Below, piece after piece: positions 17,927 to 27,035 of a stretch of DNA of 64,000 nucleotides. The notes beneath the pieces were generated by a model, which saw only the letters and a program-made list of their open reading frames with translations, made no database searches and had not been told where the DNA came from. This DNA comes from Paenibacillus sp. GTDB taxonomy: Bacteria > Bacillota > Bacilli > Paenibacillales > Paenibacillaceae. The stretch is from NCBI GenBank assembly GCA_023512345.1, contig JAILZT010000001.1, positions 416,084 to 480,083 on the forward strand. The letters run 5' to 3'. Each line of letters begins with the position of its first letter. The first letter of the stretch is position 1. The position numbers were made by a program, and so were the translations under genes.

Positions 17927-19210
17927 TTAATCCTCAGATCCGGTCTTTAACAACAATGCTGGATCCATTCCTGGCTGATCGCTAAATCTCTCAAGTTCAT
18001 TGTAAGCTGGAATGCCATGCATAGCCATATCCAGTCCTTCTTCCTCGTCCGCATCATTGACACGAAGACCTACGGCTGCATGAATAAGCTTAGCGGCACC
18101 ATAGCTCATCACAAATCCCCACACTACCACCGCAATGACTCCAAGGAGCTGGACACCCAGCAGGTGAAACTGTCCTGTTGTTAGAAGCCCTTCCTTTTGA
18201 TCCAAGAGCCCTACAGCCAGGGTTCCGAAAGAACCGTTAATCCCGTGAACCGCAACTGCACCTACTGGATCGTCTACCTGTAATTTGTCGATGGCGAGTG
18301 TTCCCCATATCACAAGAAGACCTGCGACCAGACCTATTAGAATAGAAGAGTACGGAGTTACGAACGCACATCCAGCTGTTATAGCGACGAGACCCGCAAG
18401 AGCTCCGTTCATTGTCATACTTGGATCTGCTTTTCCGTAACGGAACATGGTATAGATCATTGCGGAAGTTCCGCCCGCGGCGGCAGCCAACATCGTATTC
18501 AAAGCAATGACCGAAAGGTTGAGATCAGCAGCATTCAAGGTACTTCCGGCATTAAATCCAAACCAACCGAACCATAGTATAAAAGTTCCTGCGGAAGCAA
18601 GCGGAATATTACTTGGAGCAAATACATTCACGCTTCCATCCGAATTGAATCGCCCGCGGCGGGGACCCAATACTTTAGCAAAGGCCAATGCCGCCGATCC
18701 TCCCAAAGCATGAATAGCAGCAGAGCCGGCAAAATCCTTCATTCCTAAGCTTGCAAGCCATCCCTCCGGATTCCACACCCAATGGCCCGAGACCGGATAT
18801 AAAATGGTAGCTACAAAAACAGCAATAAGAATATAGGCTTTGAATGACATACGCTCAGCGACAGCACCAGAGATGATCGAAATCGCTGCGATAGCAAAGC
18901 CAATCTGAAACAGAACATATGCAGATAACGGAAGATTAAAATCGATATTTAAAGACTGGGAAGCTCCCCAGAAATCGAAGCTTATGATACCAGCAGAGTC
19001 TTTTCCGAACATAATTCCAAACCCAACTAAGAAAAAAGCTAACACCCCAACAGTGAGATCGACAAATATTTTCATGGTTACATTGACTGCATTCTTCGTA
19101 CGGACAAAGCCTGCTTCGAGCAAGCTGAAGCCACCTTCCATAAATAAAACCATTGCTGCAGCAATGACTACCCAAATCGTATTTAAAGCGACATCTGGTC
19201 CAGCATTCAT
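17927..19210 (-). CDS. amtB: Ammonium transporter Amt
   Basis: The 427-residue membrane protein has 11 predicted helices, conducting ammonium or ammonia into the cell. Family marks are the GGFSLLEAGFVRTKN signature near the start, the AIHALGGSAAL segment with the first pore His and the VAVHGINGSFGTLAVG segment with the second. It lies 147 bases downstream of the PII-protein gene, which in this family blocks the pore under nitrogen excess. The start is the ATG at 19210 with GGGAGGG upstream; an extension to 19282 would overlap the promoter. A GlnR/TnrA-type box and a sigma-A promoter lie directly upstream. Confidence 0.95.
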   Translation of the reverse strand: MNAGPDVALNTIWVVIAAAMVLFMEGGFSLLEAGFVRTKNAVNVTMKIFVDLTVGVLAFFLVGFGIMFGKDSAGIISFDFWGASQSLNIDFNLPLSAYVLFQIGFAIAAISIISGAVAERMSFKAYILIAVFVATILYPVSGHWVWNPEGWLASLGMKDFAGSAAIHALGGSAALAFAKVLGPRRGRFNSDGSVNVFAPSNIPLASAGTFILWFGWFGFNAGSTLNAADLNLSVIALNTMLAAAAGGTSAMIYTMFRYGKADPSMTMNGALAGLVAITAGCAFVTPYSSILIGLVAGLLVIWGTLAIDKLQVDDPVGAVAVHGINGSFGTLAVGLLDQKEGLLTTGQFHLLGVQLLGVIAVVVWGFVMSYGAAKLIHAAVGLRVNDADEEEGLDMAMHGIPAYNELERFSDQPGMDPALLLKTGSED

Positions 19211-19247
19211 GGTGTTACCCTCCCTGTTACTTTTTATAACATTAACA

Positions 19248-19276
19248 ATATTATAAAGAGAGAGGTAAATTGTCAA
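19248..19276 (-). promoter_or_regulatory. amtB promoter
   Basis: On the minus strand, TTGACA (19271-19276) is followed by a 17-base spacer and TAATAT (19248-19253). It lies between the glnK terminator and the amtB start, so amtB can be transcribed on its own. Confidence 0.75.
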
Positions 19277-19283
19277 CATCAAA

Positions 19284-19300
19284 TGTTATGTTTTCTTACA
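19284..19300 (-). promoter_or_regulatory. GlnR/TnrA-type box upstream of amtB
   Basis: The minus strand reads TGTAAGAAAACATAACA, matching the GlnR/TnrA consensus TGTNANAWWWTMTNACA at 16 of 17 positions. It ends 7 bases upstream of the amtB -35, a position suited to activation under nitrogen limitation. The family assignment of the regulator (GlnR or TnrA) is inferred. Confidence 0.8.
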
Positions 19301-19303
19301 TAG

Positions 19304-19337
19304 AAAAAGGACAAAGCGTTGGCCTTGTCCCCTTTTT
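19304..19337 (-). terminator. Terminator between glnK and amtB
   Basis: On the minus strand GGACAA pairs with TTGTCC around a 10-base loop, flanked by a run of A on the 5' side and TTTTTC after it. It lies 20 bases past the glnK stop and just before the GlnR-type box. Confidence 0.75.
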
Positions 19338-19357
19338 ATCCTATAATTTAATTTTGT

Positions 19358-19705
19358 TTACTTCAATTCATCTATCGTTTCATCCGTTTTTCCTGTTCTA
19401 ATATTATACATTTCAAGTAGAGGAAGAACGAATATTTTGCCATCGCCCATTTCTCCGGTCTGTGCTGTTTTAATAATAGTGTCAATTGTTTCTTGTACCC
19501 GGCTATCGGAGACAACAATTTCAATCTTAACTTTATGATGCAAATTAACCGTGTAGGACTTCCCTCTATAAACTCCCGTAGTATTTTTCTGTTGTCCACG
19601 CCCTTGTGCCTGAGTAACGGTGAAACCAGTTACTTCAATAACTCGCAGCGCATCAATTAATTCTCTAAGCTTCTCGGGACGTATAATAGCTTCTATTTTT
19701 TTCAT
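19358..19705 (-). CDS. glnK: PII nitrogen-regulatory protein (GlnK/GlnB)
   Basis: The 115-residue protein is a PII signal protein that reads 2-oxoglutarate and ATP/ADP and binds Amt and other partners. It has the PII start MKKIEAIIRPEKL, the T-loop with a Tyr at the usual uridylylation position (YRGKSYTV) and the KIFVLPLLEMYNIRTGKTD tail. Whether this Tyr is modified in this lineage is unknown. The start is ATG 19705 after GGAGG. Genetic linkage to amtB is the classic pairing, although a terminator and a second promoter separate the two. Confidence 0.95.
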   Translation of the reverse strand: MKKIEAIIRPEKLRELIDALRVIEVTGFTVTQAQGRGQQKNTTGVYRGKSYTVNLHHKVKIEIVVSDSRVQETIDTIIKTAQTGEMGDGKIFVLPLLEMYNIRTGKTDETIDELK

Positions 19706-19822
19706 ATGTATCCTCCAGATCAGTGTATCCTGCACATAAATAATTGTACCATACTTATTCGGAGTCTACCTAGATGATCCCGCAGAAATTGAATACATTT
19801 GGACTAACTATTATAAAGTTAC

Positions 19823-19851
19823 TTGACATTGGGAACTAAGTGTAATATTAT
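19823..19851 (+). promoter_or_regulatory. Promoter of the FMN reductase gene
   Basis: TTGACA (19823-19828), 17 bases, TATTAT (19846-19851). Imperfect arms TTACTT and AAGTGTAA around the spacer could be an operator of a redox-sensing HxlR/MarR regulator, as seen for similar reductases, but that is speculative. Confidence 0.75.
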
Positions 19852-19905
19852 TATCACAACAAGAAGAAGTCTTAAGTTAAAGATAAATCTAAGGAGGAAC
19901 AAACA

Positions 19906-20445
19906 ATGTCAAAGTTAAATATCGGAATTATCTTAGGAAGCACTCGTCAAGGTCGTCTAAGTCCGCAGGTCGGAGAATGGGTACAAAGTGTTGCTAATCA
20001 ACGCGGGGATGCAAATTATGAAATCGTAGATATTGCAGACTTCAAACTTCCACTCTTGGGAGAAGCGGATGCTACCGTACAAGCAACAGCTTGGAATGAA
20101 AAACTTGCCAGCTTGGATGGTTTCGTATTTATCGTTCAGGAGTATAACCACAGTATTTCAGCTTCATTGAAAAATGCCCTCGATTATGCACGTGAAGCAT
20201 GGAACAATAAAGCAGCGGGTATCGTGAGTTACGGTTCCGTAGGAGGCGCTCGTGCAGCTGAACATCTGCGTGGGATTCTAGGAGAGTTGTCTGTAGCAGA
20301 CGTACGTGTACACCCGGCATTATCACTGTTCACTGATTTCGAGAACGGAACTGTCTTCAAACCAGCTGATCTGCATCTCACTAATGTGAATGGCATGCTT
20401 GACCAAGTGGTAGCTTGGAGCGGTGCATTGAAGGTATTACGCTAA
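19906..20445 (+). CDS. NADPH-dependent FMN reductase
   Basis: This 179-residue flavodoxin-fold protein binds FMN and uses NAD(P)H, related to azoreductases and chromate/quinone reductases (YhdA/ChrR-like). Visible marks are GIILGSTRQGRLSPQVGEW near the N terminus (phosphate-binding loop), the central VFIVQEYNHSISASLKNALDYA (the family has P-E-Y-N; here QEYN) and GIVSYGSVGG. AAGGAGG precedes the ATG and a strong promoter lies upstream. It is a single gene, likely for detoxification of quinones, azo compounds or metals. Confidence 0.9.
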   Translation: MSKLNIGIILGSTRQGRLSPQVGEWVQSVANQRGDANYEIVDIADFKLPLLGEADATVQATAWNEKLASLDGFVFIVQEYNHSISASLKNALDYAREAWNNKAAGIVSYGSVGGARAAEHLRGILGELSVADVRVHPALSLFTDFENGTVFKPADLHLTNVNGMLDQVVAWSGALKVLR

Positions 20446-20481
20446 TATCCATATACCCCCTACTTCCCCCTTATAAAACGC

Positions 20482-20555
20482 ACACCCCTATAGTTAGCAT
20501 TAGTTAGACACCCTGATGGGGCAAAAGCCGATGAAAACTATAGGGGTGTTTTTTT
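20482..20555. terminator. Long-loop hairpin terminator with 14-bp inverted repeats
   Basis: ACACCCCTATAGTT (20482-20495) and AACTATAGGGGTGT (20536-20549) form a perfect 14-bp stem, followed by TTTTTT on the plus strand. The 40-base loop is unusually long for a terminator and contains its own small helices (CCC-TGAT-GGG and GGC-AAAA-GCC, which compete). It separates the convergent FMN reductase and msrAB genes. Confidence 0.75.
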
Positions 20556-20559
20556 GCCT

Positions 20560-21528
20560 TTAATTATCGAATAATTTCACATAGCCTCCGAGCCCGCTGT
20601 TCTCGAGTTCTTCTTTTGGAATAAATCGCAGAGCGGCCGAATTTACCTGGTAGTGGAGCTTAGTAGGTTCAGGACCATCAAAGAATAAATGTCCCAGATA
20701 GGAACGGCTAAGCCTGCTGCGTAATGCAGTCCTTACCAGACCGTTGCTGAAATCTGCCTCCTGCCAAACTAGGCTCTCCTCAATCGGTCTTGTGAAGCTG
20801 GGCCACCCTGAACCAAAATCAAATTTATCCTTTGAGCTGAACAGTGGAGTTCCATCAACCACATCTACATAAATCCCTTCCCTGTAGTTATCCCAATATT
20901 CATTGTGATAGGGAGGCTCCTCAGCCTTATTCTGCGTGACCTCATATTGGAGCTCCGACAACCGCCCGCGCAGCAGCTTTTGGTCTTTACTCGTATTCCA
21001 ATATTTTTCTACAAAGTCGTCTCGTCCGGAACTCTTACGGTACATTTTATAGTCAAAAGGGTGAGTTTTGTAATAATGCTGATGAACTTGTTCTGCCGGG
21101 TAAAAAGGTCCAGCGGGGAGAATTTCCGTCACGATGCGCCCCTTGAATCTTCGGCTTGCCTGCAGCTCCTTTTTTGAAGCCTCCGCCCGTATCCGTTGTT
21201 CCTCACTGTGAACAAAAATAGCCGTGTGATAAGAATAGCCTCGGTCCATAAACTGACCCGTATTATCCTCCGGATTAATCTGCTGCCAATAAATATCCAG
21301 AAGTCGGTCATATGGGAAAATATCCTCTCGATACGTAATCTGAACCGCCTCAACATGCCCAGTAGTCTCCGTACCAACTTCTTCGTAAGTAGGATTATCC
21401 GTATGCCCTCCTGTGTACCCTGAAACCACAGAGATTATTCCCGGCAACTCATCGAATGGCTTGACCATACACCAGAAACAGCCCCCCGCAAACGTAGCTA
21501 GCTGTTCCCTTTGACTATTTTCACTCAT
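20560..21528 (-). CDS. msrA: Peptide methionine sulfoxide reductase MsrA fused to a cysteine-free MsrB domain
   Basis: A 322-residue fusion. Residues about 8-165 are MsrA, which reduces methionine-S-sulfoxide: GGCFWC with catalytic Cys17, GHVEAV with the conserved Glu and INPEDNTGQFMDRG. Residues about 185-320 are an MsrB domain (LRGRLSELQYEVTQNK, GSGWPSFTRPIEE, YLGHLFFDGPEPT, NSAALRFIPKEEL). The normal MsrB nucleophile in RYCxNSA is Gln294 here, in HYQVNSA (codon 20647-20649), and there is no cysteine after residue 20, so reduction of the R-sulfoxide by the usual chemistry is not possible. The MsrA half should work; the MsrB half may be structural or redirected. The start is ATG 21528 behind GAGGAGGTG. 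Confidence 0.93.
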   Translation of the reverse strand: MSENSQREQLATFAGGCFWCMVKPFDELPGIISVVSGYTGGHTDNPTYEEVGTETTGHVEAVQITYREDIFPYDRLLDIYWQQINPEDNTGQFMDRGYSYHTAIFVHSEEQRIRAEASKKELQASRRFKGRIVTEILPAGPFYPAEQVHQHYYKTHPFDYKMYRKSSGRDDFVEKYWNTSKDQKLLRGRLSELQYEVTQNKAEEPPYHNEYWDNYREGIYVDVVDGTPLFSSKDKFDFGSGWPSFTRPIEESLVWQEADFSNGLVRTALRSRLSRSYLGHLFFDGPEPTKLHYQVNSAALRFIPKEELENSGLGGYVKLFDN

Positions 21529-21572
21529 CCACCACACCTCCTCGTGAATCCTCTCCCCACGCCGCTTGAATC

Positions 21573-21607
21573 AAAAAAAAGTGACCCCACTAATGTTTAG
21601 CGGGGTC
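21573..21607 (-). terminator. Terminator of the 61-residue protein transcript
   Basis: GACCCC (21583-21588) pairs with GGGGTC (21602-21607), with an inner CTAA/TTAG helix. On the minus strand it is followed by eight T residues. The nearest minus-strand gene ends 319 bases upstream, so the transcript has a long 3' region. Confidence 0.85.
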
Positions 21608-21925
21608 CAGTTATATTATAAGGGGGTTATGTGTTTAATATAAACCTCTTAGCTTAATGTAATATGAGAGCCTTATGAAAATTAAATTAATTTATATTCT
21701 ATATACGTTGAACTTAAAATTATATACTTGGGGTTTAGTCGTAACTACGGTGAATTTTGGACTTCCAGCAGCTGTTGTCTCCAGATTTCTTTATTGATAC
21801 CGCTATTAGCGGATGAAATCCGGAGAAAAAGGCGGACGCTATCGCTCTTCCAGTTCCAAAATTCCCCTCCGTTACTTTATCCTTTTAGTCCGTTTTACAA
21901 GTTCAATTTATATAGTAACATTCTT
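21608..21925 (-). ncRNA. Structured 3' region without a gene; possible ncRNA or dispersed repeat
   Basis: No credible gene is present in this stretch. Between 21780 and 21860 several short perfect inverted repeats are packed together, including CCGCTATTAGCGG (an odd palindrome), GGATGAAATCC and GCTATCGC-like arms. The flanks are very AT-rich. On the minus strand the region lies between a small gene and that gene's terminator, so it would be transcribed as a 3' untranslated RNA. A GGAGGGG followed by a TTG opens only a six-codon frame. Confidence 0.35.
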
Positions 21926-22111
21926 TTATTCCTCGAGCTTGGCAAGTTCGGTTTCCAGTTTATCAAGCTTCTGGCGGGTCGTCTCCACTAATTTCTGCTG
22001 ACCAGCAATCTTGACTTGTTCCAATTCTTCCTTGGCAGCCTCAATTTGAATCTCTAGATAGGTTATATCGGATGAGGATGATGAGTAGGTTGAACGCTGT
22101 GAGTATGTCAT
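21926..22111 (-). CDS. Small coiled-coil protein of unknown function
   Basis: This 61-residue ORF starts after GGAAGAGGGG and has a Ser/Tyr-rich head (TYSQRSTYSSSSS). From about residue 20 it is a single amphipathic helix with heptad spacing (IQIEAAKEELEQVK... to the C terminus) that should form a coiled coil. I do not recognise the family. Its codon use and ribosome site look genuine and it lies between groEL and a strong minus-strand terminator. Confidence 0.6.
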   Translation of the reverse strand: MTYSQRSTYSSSSSDITYLEIQIEAAKEELEQVKIAGQQKLVETTRQKLDKLETELAKLEE

Positions 22112-22231
22112 TCCCCTCTTCCTTTCACGGTTAAGTCTGTAGGATTCTTATTCTATTTTACTTTATTCAATTTCATAATGCGAAATTTGTATAATTCCAC
22201 ATCAAAATTATTACAGATTACCTTGAGTATG

Positions 22232-22285
22232 AAAAAAATAAGCTTCCCACAAGTTCAGTGAACTTAGAGGAAGCCTATTATTTTT
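22232..22285 (-). terminator. Terminator of the groESL operon
   Basis: On the minus strand GGCTTCC pairs with GGAAGC and an inner AAGTTC/GAACTT helix extends the stem, followed by TATTTTTTT. It lies about 30 bases past the groEL stop. Confidence 0.88.
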
Positions 22286-22316
22286 GCAGCATGTTACATA
22301 AGGGATTAATCCCTTA

Positions 22317-23960
<1,644 letters not shown>

Positions 23961-24072
23961 CTAATATTTTTGTGAGCGTTACTTCGAGACTATACTTCGT
24001 TCAAAAACTACATCGGAAGCATAATCTTAATTTTTGTAAGTAATTGGGTTACTACTTATGAGAATCTTGTTC

Positions 24073-24354
24073 TTAGCCCAAGATCGCGTGAATGTCGCTT
24101 TCCTTCATAATCAAATATTCTTTACCTTCGTACTTCACTTCTGTTCCGGCATATTTCGAGAAAAGGACACGATCGCCTTCTTTAACTTCAAGCGGCACTC
24201 GAACTCCATCTTTCAATGCTCCGCTGCCTACTGCGATAACTGTTCCTTCTTGCGGCTTTTCCTTGGAAGAGTCTGGAAGAACGATACCGAAAGAAGTAGT
24301 TTCCTCCGCTGCGCTCGCCTCCACTAATACGCGTTCACCTAAAGGTTTGATCAT
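24073..24354 (-). CDS. groES: Co-chaperonin GroES (10 kDa)
   Basis: The 93-residue lid protein of GroEL has the family start [11 protein letters not shown], the mobile loop [18 protein letters not shown] (about 17-34) and the [16 protein letters not shown] core. AAAGGAGG lies upstream. It is the first gene of the groES-groEL operon, directly downstream of a promoter and CIRCE operator. Confidence 0.98.
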   Translation of the reverse strand: MIKPLGERVLVEASAAEETTSFGIVLPDSSKEKPQEGTVIAVGSGALKDGVRVPLEVKEGDRVLFSKYAGTEVKYEGKEYLIMKESDIHAILG

Positions 24355-24499
24355 GAAAAAATAGCCTCCTTTGAATTATGTTGTTTACCTTGAAAACAAT
24401 AAGTTAGGGCTACCAAATGAATCCTTCGATTCACTGGTAATCTTGAAAAATACGAACTTGAGGTGATATAAAACACCCAATCCCATATTTTTCAGCAGA

Positions 24500-24526
24500 T
24501 TAGCACTCGACAGTCGATAGTGCTAA
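24500..24526 (-). promoter_or_regulatory. CIRCE operator (HrcA binding site)
   Basis: TTAGCACTC (24500-24508), 9 bases, TAGTGCTAA (24518-24526). Only one base differs from the perfect inverted repeat TTAGCACTC-N9-GAGTGCTAA. It lies between the promoter and groES and should place the operon under HrcA repression, relieved on heat shock. Confidence 0.96.
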
Positions 24527-24537
24527 CAACAATTTTT

Positions 24538-24566
24538 ATGATACTCAACTTGAATGGGAATTTCAA
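24538..24566 (-). promoter_or_regulatory. groESL promoter
   Basis: On the minus strand TTGAAA (24561-24566), a 17-base spacer and TATCAT (24538-24543). It lies immediately upstream of the CIRCE element, the standard arrangement. Confidence 0.82.
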
Positions 24567-24697
24567 GTCCTTTTACACAAATCGCCCTCTTTTTTCGGGA
24601 AAATATGGTTTTTAGGGCTTGTACAACCCATACCCTCTTTCATTCTATCCACTCCGAAAAAAAATATGCCAATTAAATATGAGGTTCACTTCAACCT

Positions 24698-25459
24698 CTA
24701 CGACTTCCTATAACGTGCCTCCCGCTCTGCATCCATAGAAAGTTGTTTACGAAAGACAATAGCAGATAAAAATACGCTGAACTCATAAAGTACTATCAGA
24801 GGAATGGTGACTAAAAAGTCTGAAATGAAGTCAGGCGGAGTTATGACCACCGCAATAAAGACTAAAGCAAAGTAGGCATATCTACGCATTTTGCGCAGGC
24901 GCAGCGGGTTAAGAATACGCAGTTTAGTTAAAAACATGACGAGCAAAGGTAACTCGAACAAAATGGCCAGCGGCAGTACCAAGCTGAACATAAAGCTGAA
25001 GTATTGCGCAATACCATAAGTTTCTTCTAGTCCCATGCTTCTAGTAATTGAGATTGTAAAAGAGAGCGCCATGGGAAAAATAACGTAATAAGCAAAAGCT
25101 ACACCCAGAAGAAAAAGGATGAAAACATAGGGAACATAACGCAAGGTTGCTGATCGTTCCTCTGGGCGCAAACCCGGACTAATAAAGGCCCACAGCTGAA
25201 AGACGATAAACGGTAAGGAAACCACCAGTGATACCGCCATGGCGATCTTCATGTACATTCCAATTCCATCCCAAAACGAAAACGCATGAAGGACGAAGCC
25301 TTGAGCTAAATCAGCGTTGATTAAATATTCATAGATCGGTCTAGCACAAAATAAACCACCTACTAATCCTCCTAAAAACACAAGCAGCACATAGATGATT
25401 CTTTTACGTAGCTCGGTGAGATGATCAACCACCGACATTTCTTCCGATTCCAGAGACAT
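24698..25459 (-). CDS. tatC: Twin-arginine translocase subunit TatC
   Basis: The 253-residue, six-helix membrane protein recognises twin-arginine signal peptides and, with TatA, exports folded proteins. Marks are MSVVDHLTELRKRIIYV at the N terminus, the FYVIFPMALSF-like third helix region (FAYYVIFPMAL), FELPLLVMFL and VIAVVITPPDFISDFLVTIPLIVLYE. The start is taken as ATG 25459; the in-frame codons from 25510 lack support and a shorter start at 25438 is possible. It is downstream of tatA, with two hairpins between the genes. Confidence 0.95.
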   Translation of the reverse strand: MSLESEEMSVVDHLTELRKRIIYVLLVFLGGLVGGLFCARPIYEYLINADLAQGFVLHAFSFWDGIGMYMKIAMAVSLVVSLPFIVFQLWAFISPGLRPEERSATLRYVPYVFILFLLGVAFAYYVIFPMALSFTISITRSMGLEETYGIAQYFSFMFSLVLPLAILFELPLLVMFLTKLRILNPLRLRKMRRYAYFALVFIAVVITPPDFISDFLVTIPLIVLYEFSVFLSAIVFRKQLSMDAEREARYRKS

Positions 25460-25513
25460 GCTGCACCATCCCATTCCAGCAATAAAATTCCTAATTACTT
25501 TTGAGCGCAAGAA

Positions 25514-25553
25514 GAAACGGCTTTGCCGTCCTTAATAAGACGGTATCCGTTTC
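25514..25553 (-). other. Nested hairpin in the tatC leader
   Basis: GAAACGG (25514-25520) pairs with CCGTTTC (25547-25553) and an inner CCGTC (25526-25530) pairs with GACGG (25539-25543). No T-run follows on the minus strand. It sits between the tatA terminator and tatC and could be a leader structure or processing site. Confidence 0.5.
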
Positions 25554-25558
25554 TCGTC

Positions 25559-25606
25559 AAAAAAGGGAGTGTCCCGTAAGTCTTTGCGACTTACAGGATA
25601 GCCCCC
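25559..25606 (-). terminator. Terminator after tatA
   Basis: The stem GGGAGTGTCCCGTAAGTC (25565-25582) with GACTTACAGGATAGCCCCC (25588-25606), slightly imperfect, is followed on the minus strand by TTTTTT. It lies 18 bases past the tatA stop, so much tatA mRNA should end here, giving more TatA than TatC. Confidence 0.85.
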
Positions 25607-25623
25607 TGTTGTTAGTTCTACTA

Positions 25624-25863
25624 TTATTCCGGTAAACGTCTGTCCTGTGGAAGTTCTGCAGAGACGTTCTGCGGGGCAGCCGCAACAGGAGTATCTTTCT
25701 TCTGAGTCGGTTCTGCATCACCTATGACATCACGCGCGCCTTCCTTAAACTCACGGAAGGTCCGTCCTATTGCACGGCCAAGCTCTGGAAGCTTATTAGG
25801 ACCAAAGAGCAGCAGCGCTAGTATAACTAACAAAATGATTCCCGGTGTACCAATATTAGGCAT
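25624..25863 (-). CDS. tatA: Twin-arginine translocase subunit TatA/TatE
   Basis: The 79-residue protein has one membrane helix (IILLVILALLLFGPNKLPELGRAIGRTFREFKEG, helix about 8-20). The FGPNKLPELGR hinge and amphipathic helix are diagnostic of TatA, which forms the export pore with TatC. The acidic and Pro-rich tail is unconserved. AAGGAGGG precedes the ATG. It lies between mogA and tatC on the same strand, matching the ydi-gro gene neighbourhood of Bacillus. Confidence 0.96.
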   Translation of the reverse strand: MPNIGTPGIILLVILALLLFGPNKLPELGRAIGRTFREFKEGARDVIGDAEPTQKKDTPVAAAPQNVSAELPQDRRLPE

Positions 25864-26026
25864 GGTAATCCCTCCTTGTTACTGTTGTCCGTTCATGATA
25901 CCGTTCTAACAATTCAATGATACCATAACTTATGTCACACATGCATCTGTTATATATGACAAATGCTGTAACGAAACTGATAACAAGGAGCGCTACCGAA
26001 AGACTATCCTAGTTTTAGCACTAAGG

Positions 26027-26512
26027 TTACTGGCGGTATTGGCCTGTTACCATCAAAAGCGCTTCAGGCAGCTGATCCATAATGGCTGCCAAATTCTCGT
26101 GCACACCTTTAGGTGTACCCGGTAAATTGACAATGAGTGTGCGTCCACGAATACCACAAATTCCGCGAAACAGCATCACACTGCGATTCTTCTGCATAAC
26201 AGTGCTCCGCATCGCTTCAGAAAGCCCCGGAACCTCCCGCTCAATTACACGCCGAGTTGCTTCTGGTGTAACATCACGAATGGCTAGATCTGTTCCTCCT
26301 GTAGTCAGTACTAAGTCTGCCTGAAAATAATCTGTCAGCTCAATAAGTGCCGCAATAATCTCATCCTGCTCATCGGGTACGATTCGATATTCGACGATCT
26401 CGCCCCCAAGCTCCTCCTCAACCAGTTCCCTGATCACCTGGGCGCTCGTATCTTCTCGTTCACCTCTAGCCCCTTTATCGCTAGCTGTCAGGATTGCTGT
26501 CTTCCACGCCAT
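26027..26512 (-). CDS. mogA: Molybdenum cofactor protein MogA/MoaB
   Basis: This 161-residue protein of the MogA/MoaB fold adenylylates molybdopterin before metal insertion. Motifs: TILTASDKGARGEREDTS at the start, LTTGGTDLAIRDVTPEAT (about 88-105, the MPT-binding TGG-T-G..D-TPEA signature) and LIVNLPGTPKGVHENL near the C terminus. In many members the TGGTG motif has Gly where Asp is seen here (TGGTD). It follows moaC by 46 bases and likely shares its operon. Confidence 0.9.
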   Translation of the reverse strand: MAWKTAILTASDKGARGEREDTSAQVIRELVEEELGGEIVEYRIVPDEQDEIIAALIELTDYFQADLVLTTGGTDLAIRDVTPEATRRVIEREVPGLSEAMRSTVMQKNRSVMLFRGICGIRGRTLIVNLPGTPKGVHENLAAIMDQLPEALLMVTGQYRQ

Positions 26513-26558
26513 AGGTTTGACCTTCCTCTCTATGTACTATGTAAAACTCCGGGATATA

Positions 26559-27035
26559 TTATCCTTCTTCACGTTCGTAATCCCCGTTCTTGCCCCCGCT
26601 TTTGGAGACCAGCATCGTAGGGCCAATCACCATATCCTTCTGCAGAGCCTTGCACATATCATATACGGTTAACGCGCATGCGGAAACCGCAGTCAATGCT
26701 TCCATCTCCACGCCGGTCTTACCCGTCGTCTTGACTGTTGCTTCTATATATAGTTCATCTTTGTTGTTGTCGGAAAAGCGAATATCAATACCGGTAAGCG
26801 GTAACGGATGGCACATCGGAATCCAGTCTGCCGTCTTTTTGGCTGCCATAATACCGGCTACTTGGGCCACAGCAAGCACATCCCCTTTACCGATGGAGCC
26901 TTCCTTAATAGCCATCAGCGTCCCAGGGTCCATCTTAACCTGGCTTACCGCAGCAGCTGTTCGATTCGTAACTCCCTTATCGCTCACATCTACCATGCGT
27001 GCTCTTCCTTGTTCGTTGAAATGAGTCAGCTTCAA
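26559..27035 (-). CDS. moaC: Cyclic pyranopterin monophosphate synthase MoaC
   Basis: This 158-residue enzyme converts the MoaA product 3',8-cyclo-7,8-dihydro-GTP to cyclic pyranopterin monophosphate in molybdenum-cofactor synthesis. Motifs are [18 protein letters not shown], the [11 protein letters not shown] segment with active-site His (about 76-86) and [29 protein letters not shown] (about 106-134). It starts at TTG 27035 with AAGGAG 8 bases upstream. The start overlaps the fthC stop (TTGA), so the two genes are translationally coupled. Confidence 0.96.
   Translation of the reverse strand: MKLTHFNEQGRARMVDVSDKGVTNRTAAAVSQVKMDPGTLMAIKEGSIGKGDVLAVAQVAGIMAAKKTADWIPMCHPLPLTGIDIRFSDNNKDELYIEATVKTTGKTGVEMEALTAVSACALTVYDMCKALQKDMVIGPTMLVSKSGGKNGDYEREEG

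Noticed and set aside
20482..20555. Hammerhead-ribozyme-like arrangement (CTGATG, GGC-AAAA-GCC, GAAAAC before a closing stem)
   Set aside because: The core CTGATGA is CTGATGG and the GAAA segment is offset by extra bases, so the catalytic core is not intact. A terminator or small repeat explains it better.
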